A DNA stretch of 64,000 nucleotides from assembly GCA_016124855.1 (NCBI GenBank), contig WGMX01000032.1:1-64000 (forward strand), written 5' to 3'. Both the position numbers and the translations under genes were made by a program. The stretch is from Anaerolineaceae bacterium. GTDB lineage: Bacteria; Chloroflexota; Anaerolineae; Aggregatilineales; Phototrophicaceae. Positions 54,068 through 62,164 of the stretch are shown here, one piece after another. The notes beneath the pieces are model-generated. The model was not told where the DNA came from and did no database searches. It saw only the letters and a program-made list of their open reading frames with translations. Numbering within the stretch: position 1 is the stretch's first letter; each line of letters begins with the position of its first letter.

Positions 54068-55302
54068 GTTTGCTGCTCCACAGGTGCGGTGTTCAAAGCT
54101 GATGTTGATTGTCCATGCGGCGGTTGAACCGCCTGTGACCGCATCCGAATCCGCCGCTTTACAAACACTTGGCTGCTCACCACAAAAATCACGATGAGGC
54201 CGTTGATTGCCGTGATTAGCGCCGCAGGAATCCCTACATCGCGCTGCATCTTTTGCGCGCCGACCAGCAAGCCGCCAAAGAAAATCGATGCAGGAATCAC
54301 ACCAATCGGGTTCAAACCGCCGAATAGTGCAGCGACAATCCCGTTAAATCCGGCGTTAGCCGTAAATCCAGTCGCCGAACCATCCGTTTGCAAGCGGTAC
54401 TGCAATCCAAGCACCTGCACCACGCCAGCCAAACCTGCGCAGCCACCTGCCAAAAACATTGCCAGCATCATTTGTCGCTTCACATTGATTCCGGCGTAAC
54501 GCGCAGCCCTTTCATTTTGACCAACAGCACGAATGCGGTACCCAATCGTCGTCCGCCACAGCAGCATATAAACAATGAACGCAAGTATCACCGCCAGCAC
54601 CAACCCGAAGTGCATCCGGGTCTTAGCAAAAAGTTCAGCATTCCCTCCATAGCCCAAGCCCTGTAAGGCGCTGTAAATCGAATCCGGCAGCACGATTGAA
54701 AGGCGTGGCAGTTGAGCGGCCTGCGCGACTTTAGCAGTCTTCGGTATATGATTGGTACCAATTTCCGTCGGATCAAGCAGCGGGCCATTCAAGATGTAGT
54801 TCATGAGCAAGAAAGCGATCTGGTTGAGCATGATAGTGCTCAGGATTTCGTTCACGCCAAAGTAGGCTTTCAAAAATCCTGCCAACCCGCCATATAACGC
54901 ACCCGCCAAAAATCCCGCACCGAGCGACGCGCCAATCACAACCACATTTGGCGAATCAGCCAGCGCTAAAGCCGTCGCTGTGCCAACGACAGCGCCTGCA
55001 ATCATCTGCCCTTCACCACCGATATTCGTTACACCACCCCGAAAGGCGATGCACACGCCGATGCCCACAAACAGTAATGGAATCGCTTTTACCACTGTTT
55101 CCGCAACAGCATTCTCGGTGCCGAACGCGCCTTGGAACATCGAACCATATGCTCTAATTGGATCGGCATTTAAGGCCAGTAACAATCCGGCACTTACCAG
55201 CAGCGCAGCCAGAAGTGCGATTAGCAGCGGAGTAGTGTCGAGCAAACCGTTGAATAAGCGCCTTATCGGAGGTAATAACTGACGAAGAAACATGCGCCTC
55301 AT
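54064..55302 (-). CDS. Nucleoside-type ABC transporter permease (first subunit)
   Basis: 412-residue membrane permease, NupP/YufP-like. About eight hydrophobic stretches, with the FRGGVTNIGGEGQMIAGAV motif near residue 85, FGVNEILSTIMLNQIAFLLMNY, and the coupling segment YRIRAVGQNERAARYAGIN. A 45-residue hydrophilic C-terminal tail (KRRIRMRSQAVQPPHGQ...) follows the last helix. ATG 55302 is preferred over TTG 55308; ATG 55293 is a third option. First gene of the operon that ends with the molybdenum hydroxylase. Confidence 0.88.
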   Translation of the reverse strand: MRRMFLRQLLPPIRRLFNGLLDTTPLLIALLAALLVSAGLLLALNADPIRAYGSMFQGAFGTENAVAETVVKAIPLLFVGIGVCIAFRGGVTNIGGEGQMIAGAVVGTATALALADSPNVVVIGASLGAGFLAGALYGGLAGFLKAYFGVNEILSTIMLNQIAFLLMNYILNGPLLDPTEIGTNHIPKTAKVAQAAQLPRLSIVLPDSIYSALQGLGYGGNAELFAKTRMHFGLVLAVILAFIVYMLLWRTTIGYRIRAVGQNERAARYAGINVKRQMMLAMFLAGGCAGLAGVVQVLGLQYRLQTDGSATGFTANAGFNGIVAALFGGLNPIGVIPASIFFGGLLVGAQKMQRDVGIPAALITAINGLIVIFVVSSQVFVKRRIRMRSQAVQPPHGQSTSALNTAPVEQQT

Positions 55303-55616
55303 TCCCAAGCGGGAGTGTCCAAAGTGAATTAAGTGTACACAATTATGAAGGCATTAAACCACAAAAACTGCACAATCTGCATGAGCAAAGTTTGGTATGT
55401 ATCCACAAATCACTCGATCATCAGACGGCTCGAAACAAATCAACTAGAGGGGAATTGTATAACTTACCGTTGATCTACACAACAAATGATGATCATCTGC
55501 ATATATGCCGGTTTGTAATGAATGAATGACTAGGCAATAATTTACAGGTAATTCAACGTTCATGCCCTTTTTGACGCACCAGCTTTTGCTGTTGTCTAAT
55601 CATAGGAATGTAAATA
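55303..55616. promoter_or_regulatory. Divergent control region between the nucleoside operon and the D-amino-acid oxidase gene
   Basis: About 314 bp without a gene. It must hold promoters for both directions. Short perfect palindromes stand out: GTGTACAC at 55333-55340, flanked by near-symmetric A/T, about 30 nt upstream of the operon start; GATGATCATC near 55490; and GCATATATGC near 55498. These are candidate operators; no -35/-10 pair is convincing. Confidence 0.35.
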
Positions 55617-56567
55617 ATGGCGCTCCCAGTTACAGTAATTGGCTGTGGTGTCATCGGACTGACATCCGCCATCCGCTTACAAGAAAACGGATTCGAAGTC
55701 ACTATCATTTCCCGCGACTTGCCGCCAAATCTCACCTCAGCGGTAGCTGGAGCCTATTGGTACGGTGGTGAATTGGCTTTCCATTCTGCCCGTCATCGCT
55801 GGTCAACGGAATCACTCAAGGAATACTTGCGGCTCGCAAAAGAGAATTACTGCGGTGTATCCACCTTCCGCATGTTAGAAGTTTTCGGCGCAAAAGTCAG
55901 TGATCCTTGGTTCAAAGACCTGATTCCGTCCTATGAACGCGTGAAGACTGCTGATCTGCCCTCAGGTTATGCGGATGGCTATTGGATGGAAATCCCGATA
56001 GTTGAAACGCCGCGCTACTTGAATTATTTGGTTGACCGTTTCCAACAAGGTGGCGGGCAAATTCAGCATCGCACGATTGCCGACCTTGCTGAACTCGCCA
56101 ATGACCATCCACTTATCGTCAACTGCACCGGCGTGTATGCCCGCTTTGTCGCCCATGACGCGCAAGTTTATCCACTTCGTGGTCAAGTCATTAAGATAGA
56201 CGCACCGCATATCAAAAATGCTTTCAACGACGATGACGCGTTCACTTATATATTGCCGCGTCGTGATGGGTGTGTCCTTGGCGGAGTGTCTCAAAGAGAC
56301 AATTGGAACCTCAATATCGACACGTCGGATTCTGAAGACATTTGGAGACGCTGCGAAAAAGCTATTCCCGGCATCCGCCAATCACCCGTAATTGCCGAAT
56401 TGGTTGGTCTACGCCCCGGTCGCTATCAAGTTCGTTTGGAGTCCGAAACATTAACGGAGAATTGCACGGTCATCCACAATTACGGTCACGGTGGTATCGG
56501 TTATACACTCTCGTGGGGATGCGCCCTAGATGTTGTTGAGCTAGTCAAACAAGCTATCACAAAATAA
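55617..56567 (+). CDS. FAD-dependent D-amino-acid oxidase-family protein
   Basis: 316-residue flavoenzyme. The N-terminal FAD loop VIGCGVIGLTSAIRL is at 6-20, AGAYWYGGE follows near 44, and the C-terminal LRPGRYQVRLESE and NYGHGGIGYTLSWGCALDVV (Arg substrate region and GHGGxGxT FAD motif) are characteristic of D-amino-acid and D-aspartate oxidases. It would deaminate D-amino acids to 2-oxo acids, ammonia and peroxide. No peroxisomal or export signal, so cytoplasmic. AGGA lies about 10 nt upstream. Monocistronic: it diverges from the nucleoside operon and ends at a bidirectional terminator. Confidence 0.88.
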   Translation: MALPVTVIGCGVIGLTSAIRLQENGFEVTIISRDLPPNLTSAVAGAYWYGGELAFHSARHRWSTESLKEYLRLAKENYCGVSTFRMLEVFGAKVSDPWFKDLIPSYERVKTADLPSGYADGYWMEIPIVETPRYLNYLVDRFQQGGGQIQHRTIADLAELANDHPLIVNCTGVYARFVAHDAQVYPLRGQVIKIDAPHIKNAFNDDDAFTYILPRRDGCVLGGVSQRDNWNLNIDTSDSEDIWRRCEKAIPGIRQSPVIAELVGLRPGRYQVRLESETLTENCTVIHNYGHGGIGYTLSWGCALDVVELVKQAITK

Positions 56568-56568
56568 A

Positions 56569-56587
56569 AAGCGGGTGTGACCCGCTT
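56569..56587. terminator. Bidirectional terminator between convergent genes
   Basis: AAGCGGGT pairs perfectly with ACCCGCTT around a 3-nt loop. It is flanked by A-runs on the left and T-rich sequence (CTTTCATTTT) on the right, so it can end transcripts in both directions. It sits 2 nt after the oxidase stop and 25 nt past the end of the sugar permease gene. Confidence 0.8.
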
Positions 56588-56612
56588 CTTTCATTTTGCT
56601 AAATATACTGCT

Positions 56613-58571
56613 TTAACCCTTCACACTTCCTGCCGTAATGCCTTCAACTAGATAGCGCTGTGCATAAATATAGACACAGACAACGGGCACAGCCATCAGC
56701 AGCGAGGCCGCCATCAACCGTCCCCAAGGATAAATATCGCCAAATACCAGTAGTTGCAGACCAACAGGAAGCGTCTTTAAATTATCACTGGTAATGAAAA
56801 CAAACGCGAACAAGAACTCATTCCAAGCATTGGTAAAAGCAAAAAGTGTTACCGACAGCAAAGCAGGAGCAGCCAATGGCAGTGTAATCCGCCAGAATGC
56901 GGTCAAACGGTTCGCGCCGTCAATCAAGGCCGCTTCTTCCAGCTCAACCGGAATGGAACGGAAGTAACCCAACATTACCCATGTCGCAAATGGAATGAGA
57001 AAAGTTGGATAAGTAAAAATTAACGCCGAATAACTGTTAATGATCCCTAAGTCGGTCAAGATCCGATACAGTGGAATAAACAACAGCGATCCCGGCAGCA
57101 AATAGGTAATCAGCAAAAGCGTGGTCAGTAGTCGCCCACCGGTAAACTTAAGCCGTGCCAAAGCATAGGCCGCCAGAGCCGCCACCAACACCGAAATCGC
57201 GGTGCTGGTCGTCGCCACGATAACCGTATTACGGAACCATGTCAAAAATGGTGTATTGGCAATTAACCCCTGATATTGCTCCGCCGTCCATGGTTCAGGC
57301 CAGTAAATTGACGTATATCGTTGAATTTGGAGATCAGTTTTAAACGATGTAATAAATATCCAGTAAAACGGGAACAGCACAAAAATAAGCATAGGCACCA
57401 GCAATAGCAGCCGAATGCCGATACCCATTCGTCCTCGTTGAACCCGTGTTAATCGTGTGCGGCCTGTCTTATCAACCGGAATAATCGCCTTTGACGCGGC
57501 TTCGAACACTTTGAAAAGCCATTCGGCAGGCAGAAAAATGAGATCCAATAGTAAAGAGAATAATTTGCCAATCTGGGTACCGATACGCTGGATCATAGTT
57601 TTAGTTCGGGCAACATACATACCATGATCAGGCTGCATAACACGCGCCAGAATAAATATAATTAGCGCCATAATCGGAGCCATTGCGAAAGCCGTCGCAG
57701 CGCCCGGCCCAAATCGCAGTCCAATAATGGCCTTTTCGTATGCCAAAATTGAAAACAGACGTGTTGCGCCGCCCGGCCCGCCGCCCGTCATCAGATAGAC
57801 CAATCCAAATGTATTGAATGTCGAAATGAATGAGAGTAGTACAGTGACGAGAATTACGTACTGTAACCCCGGAAGCGTTATGTGCCTGAATCGCTGTACG
57901 ATTCCAGCACCATCTACCTCTGCCGCTTCCAGTTGTTCACGGTCAATCGCTTTCAAACCTGCTAAAAGCAGAATCGTATAGAAAGGGATACCCTTCCAAA
58001 CATTTACAGCGATAACACTTGCCATCGCTAATCCCGGTTCAGCCAGCCATGCCACTGGCCTATTAATCAGGCCAAGCTGCTGCAAAATCGGGTTCAAACC
58101 GCCAAAGATAGGGTCATAAATACTGCGCCATGTGAGGGCGGTAACGACCTCAGGCACAATCCACGGTAGCAACATCACCCCGGTCAATATACTGCGAAAC
58201 ACCAAACGACTATTCAGGATAAGGGCAATTGCCATCCCAACCACAAATTTAACTGCAATTGATGCAAATGTGAAAAGTACAGTATTCCAAACAGCGCCAA
58301 TAAAATCATTATCATGAATGAGGCGGGCGTAATTTGCTAAGCCCACATATTCATCTCTTCGCGTGACCACCGACCGAACCGTCAAACTGAGCAAAATGGC
58401 GTTAATAAACGGCCATAGAATCAACCCCGCCATAATAAGAACTAACGGGAGGATAAACAGCAGCGCGATTTTCCAATCACGCCCCAAAATCATTTCAAAT
58501 CGCCGTTTGCGTTGGGTTGTAGAGGGTCGAAGGACGGACGATGCCGAGTCCAAACCCATTTGTTTATGCAT
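56613..58571 (-). CDS. Sugar ABC transporter permease, MalF-type and MalG-type subunits fused in one chain
   Basis: 652-residue protein containing two complete carbohydrate permeases. Residues about 25-315 are MalF/UgpA-like, with the EAA loop EQLEAAEVDGAGIVQRFRHITLPG. Residues about 370-652 are MalG/UgpE-like, starting FPFYWIFITSFKTDLQI, with EAA loop VELEEAALIDGANRLTAFWRITLPLAAP. A linker of about 60 residues (MYVARTKTMIQRIG... TRLTRVQRG) joins them and includes a further hydrophobic stretch (LFSLLLDLIFLPAEWLF), possibly an amphipathic or re-entrant helix that keeps both halves in the right topology. These subunits are normally separate. AGAGG precedes ATG 58571. No ATPase gene is nearby; a shared MsiK/UgpC-type ATPase is likely. 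Confidence 0.9.
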   Translation of the reverse strand: MHKQMGLDSASSVLRPSTTQRKRRFEMILGRDWKIALLFILPLVLIMAGLILWPFINAILLSLTVRSVVTRRDEYVGLANYARLIHDNDFIGAVWNTVLFTFASIAVKFVVGMAIALILNSRLVFRSILTGVMLLPWIVPEVVTALTWRSIYDPIFGGLNPILQQLGLINRPVAWLAEPGLAMASVIAVNVWKGIPFYTILLLAGLKAIDREQLEAAEVDGAGIVQRFRHITLPGLQYVILVTVLLSFISTFNTFGLVYLMTGGGPGGATRLFSILAYEKAIIGLRFGPGAATAFAMAPIMALIIFILARVMQPDHGMYVARTKTMIQRIGTQIGKLFSLLLDLIFLPAEWLFKVFEAASKAIIPVDKTGRTRLTRVQRGRMGIGIRLLLLVPMLIFVLFPFYWIFITSFKTDLQIQRYTSIYWPEPWTAEQYQGLIANTPFLTWFRNTVIVATTSTAISVLVAALAAYALARLKFTGGRLLTTLLLITYLLPGSLLFIPLYRILTDLGIINSYSALIFTYPTFLIPFATWVMLGYFRSIPVELEEAALIDGANRLTAFWRITLPLAAPALLSVTLFAFTNAWNEFLFAFVFITSDNLKTLPVGLQLLVFGDIYPWGRLMAASLLMAVPVVCVYIYAQRYLVEGITAGSVKG

Positions 58572-58603
58572 AATCTGCCTCTTTCAGGTACGACACCACT
58601 CAA

Positions 58604-58674
58604 CCATTTTCGTCGCTCATTCAAAACGTGAATGAGCCTACAAAAATGGGGAGGATGCATTGTTCACCCTCCCC
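58604..58674 (-). terminator. Two stem-loops between sugar-binding protein and fused permease genes
   Basis: The first is nested: CCATTTT pairs with AAAATGG outside, and GCTCATTC with GAATGAGC inside (8 bp, 7-nt loop; 58615-58637). The second pairs GGGGAGG (58648-58654) with CCTCCCC (58668-58674). The two compete for a few bases at 58648-58649. They lie directly after the binding-protein stop on the minus strand and probably act as a partial terminator or 3' stabiliser. Confidence 0.6.
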
Positions 58675-58687
58675 AACTGGTAATGTT

Positions 58688-60079
58688 TTAGCTCTGAGGA
58701 ACGCCGCCCTCTTCAAAGATTTGCACAATTTTGTCGTGAGCATCTTTGACGGCGTCGGCAGGACTCATCGCTCCAGTGGTAACGTTCGCCATCATCTGGC
58801 TAGGAATTGCCGCAGCAATTATTGCGGCGACCAAAGCATTTGGCTTCGCCGGATGTGAATCGCCATAGTAAAGGTCAGGGTTAAACAAAATATCGCGGAA
58901 GGTGACAAAGTTCGGATCAACCGCCGTAATATCATCCGTCCACATATTCTTGTAACTGGGCATATTCAAACCGCCGCCCAATTTAGATACAGGCAGGAAG
59001 TTCGCGGGATCAATCATGTTGAGAATCAATTCTTTGGCGAGATCAACATTCTTGGCACCTTTGAAGATCGTCAGCCAGAAAATATTGCCGCCTTCCAACA
59101 ACCGTCCATCCAAAGTCTTGGGCGGATGCAGCACCAGCGTGTTCTCGAAAACGGGATTCTTGTCTGCTTTAGCCTTAGCGTAAACGCTGGGTTGATTATT
59201 GGTCAGCGCAATTGTGCCCGCCAGATAAGCTTCGTTGTTGCTGGTATCTGTCCAGCTTTCGACGCCCGGAGGCAGCATCGGCTTATATTTGTCGCTGGTA
59301 TAAGTTTCTTTCAACCATTCAACAGCATTCACGGTCTCCGGTGAATTAAAGACTACTTTCGTGCCAGTCTCATCAACATAGCTGCCGCCAAAGGCTTGGA
59401 TGATACCGGTAATCAGACCGTGACCATCACCGCTCTTATTGATGGTCATGCCCCAGCCCCACATCTTATTATCTGCGTTGGAGACCGCCAAGCAGGCATC
59501 ACGGCGTTTGTCCCATGTATCAAGTGTTAATGCATCAATGCCCGCGGCCTCAAATACATCTTTCCGCGCATACCATCCAGCCGAGTTGCAGCTAAACGGC
59601 ACTGCCCACCACTTGCCGTCAATCTTCCCGTTAAATTCGGTTACGACGGGTACGACTGACCCGTACATACTGATGGCCTTTTCCACCACATCCGTCACAT
59701 CTTCAACAATATCCAACGAATACATCTGGGGGATGCTCAATGTGTGGTAGCCCAAATCGGGGGGATTTCCAGCCTGTACAGCCGCCAACATCTTCGCCGT
59801 AAAATCACCGAACAATTCAGGGTTCGCCGTAGAAAGGTCAAGTTCGACACCCTTGTCTGCTGCAAATTTGACGATGTTGTCATGAATCAGTTGTTGTGCT
59901 TCAGGGAAATATTCTGTCTTTTGAATAACGGTGAGTTTACCAGCACTGCCTTCCGGCAGAGGAGCGGGGGTAGCAGTGGGATCTTGGGCAAAGACCATTC
60001 CACCTTTTGCTGCAAGTAGTCCCGCACCTGTTGCAGCAGCAGTACGGAGGAAATCCCGACGACTTAGCTTCTTGCTCAT
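58688..60079 (-). CDS. Sugar ABC transporter substrate-binding protein with Tat signal
   Basis: 463-residue extracellular solute-binding protein family 1 receptor. The N-terminus has a twin-arginine motif (LSRRDFLRTAAATGAG) followed by a hydrophobic stretch and predicted cleavage at MVFA before QDP; no lipobox. A short Pro/Thr/Ala-rich linker (PTATPAPLPEGS) precedes the domain. YFPEAQQLIHDNIVKFAADKGVELDL and WWAVPFSCNSAGWYARKDVFEAAG are typical of family 1. Export in folded form by Tat is unusual for sugar receptors but common in some Chloroflexota and halophiles. AAGGAG lies 9 nt before ATG 60079; the frame is open to 60145 without a better start. Ligand unknown. Confidence 0.9.
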   Translation of the reverse strand: MSKKLSRRDFLRTAAATGAGLLAAKGGMVFAQDPTATPAPLPEGSAGKLTVIQKTEYFPEAQQLIHDNIVKFAADKGVELDLSTANPELFGDFTAKMLAAVQAGNPPDLGYHTLSIPQMYSLDIVEDVTDVVEKAISMYGSVVPVVTEFNGKIDGKWWAVPFSCNSAGWYARKDVFEAAGIDALTLDTWDKRRDACLAVSNADNKMWGWGMTINKSGDGHGLITGIIQAFGGSYVDETGTKVVFNSPETVNAVEWLKETYTSDKYKPMLPPGVESWTDTSNNEAYLAGTIALTNNQPSVYAKAKADKNPVFENTLVLHPPKTLDGRLLEGGNIFWLTIFKGAKNVDLAKELILNMIDPANFLPVSKLGGGLNMPSYKNMWTDDITAVDPNFVTFRDILFNPDLYYGDSHPAKPNALVAAIIAAAIPSQMMANVTTGAMSPADAVKDAHDKIVQIFEEGGVPQS

Positions 60080-60274
60080 AATTTCAATCTCCTTAAATAG
60101 AATATTGCAAAATGGGCGTGTTGTTTGGCTGCTCCTTTCTTCCAACGCCTAAAGAGTCTATTCACGAGTCATGTTGTTCTAGGAACCCCGCACCGCGCGA
60201 GGTTGGCTCGCTGTTTGAGTGATCAGCATATAATTTCTAACTATTGGCTGTGTTGCTGACCAAAACACACCCAT

Positions 60275-60943
60275 CTAAAAATGTATTTCGGGCCAAATGA
60301 GCATAATATGCGCTTGCACCGCTTGTGCTGCTGCTTCACCATTTTGCTGGCGTAATGCTGCCACTATGGATTGATGTCGTGTTCCGAGTTCAACCAGATC
60401 AGGATAATGTCGTGGATGTGACTGCACCACAAAGCGCTGAATTTGGCTAGATAACGTGTTCCAGACGCGCAGCAGTCCTGCACTGCCGCCACATTCAACA
60501 ATAAAGCGGTGAAACTGCATATCAAATTCTGCTAGCGTGATCATATCTTCACGTTTACCAGCCTGCTCCATATTTTCAATCAGTTCTTGGAGGTAGTCAC
60601 ATTGCTCTTGCGTAATCTTTTGTGCTGCTCGTCGGATGGCAAAACCTTCAATCACACTGCGAACCGAAAACAATTCGAACATCTCATCCATAGAAATGCT
60701 GCTGACATACGTAGCACTGCGGGCTTGGCGTTCAACCAATCCATCTCGTTCGAGCCGTTGCAACGCCTCGCGTACAGGACCTTGACTCGTTCCCATCTGA
60801 GCAGCAATTTCGAGTTCGACGAGTTTCTCACCCGGTTTACGCTCGGCACAGATAATGGCACTGCGCAGCTGCTCATAAACTTGGTCAGAAAGGGACGCAG
60901 GTTTTTGCATTCGGGGGTGAAGCTGCGGTGTGGAAGCGTCCAT
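60275..60943 (-). CDS. GntR-family transcriptional regulator, FadR/FCD subgroup
   Basis: 222-residue repressor-type regulator. An N-terminal winged helix (VYEQLRSAIICAERKPGEKL, then SQGPVREALQRLERDGLVE) spans about 20-85. A C-terminal all-helical FCD ligand domain follows, with EFDMQFHRFIVECGG and later HQSIVAALRQQNGEAA supplying the Asp/His metal-ligand pattern. It sits between the two dehydrogenase genes (upstream) and the sugar transporter genes (downstream) on the same strand, so it likely controls this operon, perhaps in response to a sugar acid. No good Shine-Dalgarno is seen before ATG 60943. Confidence 0.88.
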   Translation of the reverse strand: MDASTPQLHPRMQKPASLSDQVYEQLRSAIICAERKPGEKLVELEIAAQMGTSQGPVREALQRLERDGLVERQARSATYVSSISMDEMFELFSVRSVIEGFAIRRAAQKITQEQCDYLQELIENMEQAGKREDMITLAEFDMQFHRFIVECGGSAGLLRVWNTLSSQIQRFVVQSHPRHYPDLVELGTRHQSIVAALRQQNGEAAAQAVQAHIMLIWPEIHF

Positions 60944-60967
60944 AATAAGATCAGTTTTCTGTAATTA

Positions 60968-60979
60968 ATTATTAATAAT
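60968..60979. promoter_or_regulatory. AT-rich palindrome upstream of the GntR-family gene
   Basis: ATTATTAATAAT is a perfect 12-bp palindrome 25 nt upstream of the regulator's start codon. Position and symmetry suit an autoregulatory operator or a -10 region, but the sequence is simple enough to occur by chance. Confidence 0.3.
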
Positions 60980-61144
60980 CAATCTTATGCGCAGACAGGG
61001 TGGATGTCAAAAAGTGAAACGAAACGAAGCATGATGTAAATGAATGACAGATATATTCACAAATCGACAAGCAAAAGAGCAGTGAATTTCGAAAGTCTAA
61101 AGGGGCATGATGCAAATATTCATCACAACCCCTAAATAGATTGC

Positions 61145-62164
61145 TTAACCTAATTTCTCAGGTTGACCACTCTCAGCCGATTTGTAGGCTGCGGACACGA
61201 TCTCCGCTGCACGCAAACCGTCTTCACCTGTAACGGACGGTGTTCTGCCCCCTTCAACAGCCTTTATGAATTCAGCCAACATGCCCGCGTTGCTGTCCGA
61301 TCCCCAAATATCCCACGTCGGTCGTCCGACCTTGTGGCTGTAAACAGTCATATGCTGCTTCATAGCATCTAACGTGGCCAACCCGTTTTCGGCAACCAGC
61401 TCCAGAGTCAGCCCGCCCCAAATCGGGTAATAGGCAGGTTTGCTCCAACTACAGTCTATGCTAGCAAATACCCCGTTAGCGAAAGTCAACATCACTAAGC
61501 CACCGGTTTCCACATTCACCTTATCGGCGTGCATAATAGCATTAGTCGTCGCGAAAACTTCAATGACCTCTGACTGTAAATACCAGCGCAGAATATCGGC
61601 CAAATGCACCACATGGTCAGTAATAGCGCCGCCGCCTGCCAATTGCTTGTCGACAAACCAATCCCGTTTGAGAAAGCCCAAATTCTCGGCTTGATGAAAT
61701 TCAGGCAGCGCCCCCTGATTGGTCGAGTTAATCCCGTAAATCTGCCCCAACCGACCAGAATCGATGAGCCTCTTGATTTCTAAAGCCACAGGGCTAAAAC
61801 GCATTGGGAAAGCAGTCATTAATAGCACGCCGGCTTGCTTGCAAATATCTACAATAGCCTGTGCGTCGTCCACCGTTGTCGCCAGCGGTTTCTCGCACAA
61901 GACATGTACACCCGCTTCCGCAGCCAACTTGACCAACGGCAAATGTCGTGCATTCTCCGAGCAAACAATTACTCCGTCAGGCTTCTCCGTCAACAGCGCT
62001 TCATAAGACGCAAATAAACGCACCCCAAATTGTGATGCAAAATACTGTCCACGCTGCTGGTTCTCGTCGGCAATTCCGATAACCTCAACATCTGGCATCT
62101 TCATCAAAACACCCAGATAATTCTCGGCATGGAGGTGAGCAAAGCTCATAATTCCTATACGCAT
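61145..62164 (-). CDS. Gfo/Idh/MocA-family oxidoreductase (first of the pair)
   Basis: 339-residue NAD(P)-dependent dehydrogenase. The Rossmann start is MRIGIMSFAHLHAENYLG, with the usual GxGxxG loop replaced by SFAHLH, a variant found in some family members. The catalytic LCEKPLATTVDDA motif is near residue 95 and keeps its lysine. The later GGGAITDHVVHLADILRW segment carries the conserved His/Asp of the active site. ATG 62164 shares one base with the stop of the upstream dehydrogenase gene (TAATG), so the two are coupled and may act in sequence on one sugar or inositol-like compound. Confidence 0.88.
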   Translation of the reverse strand: MRIGIMSFAHLHAENYLGVLMKMPDVEVIGIADENQQRGQYFASQFGVRLFASYEALLTEKPDGVIVCSENARHLPLVKLAAEAGVHVLCEKPLATTVDDAQAIVDICKQAGVLLMTAFPMRFSPVALEIKRLIDSGRLGQIYGINSTNQGALPEFHQAENLGFLKRDWFVDKQLAGGGAITDHVVHLADILRWYLQSEVIEVFATTNAIMHADKVNVETGGLVMLTFANGVFASIDCSWSKPAYYPIWGGLTLELVAENGLATLDAMKQHMTVYSHKVGRPTWDIWGSDSNAGMLAEFIKAVEGGRTPSVTGEDGLRAAEIVSAAYKSAESGQPEKLG

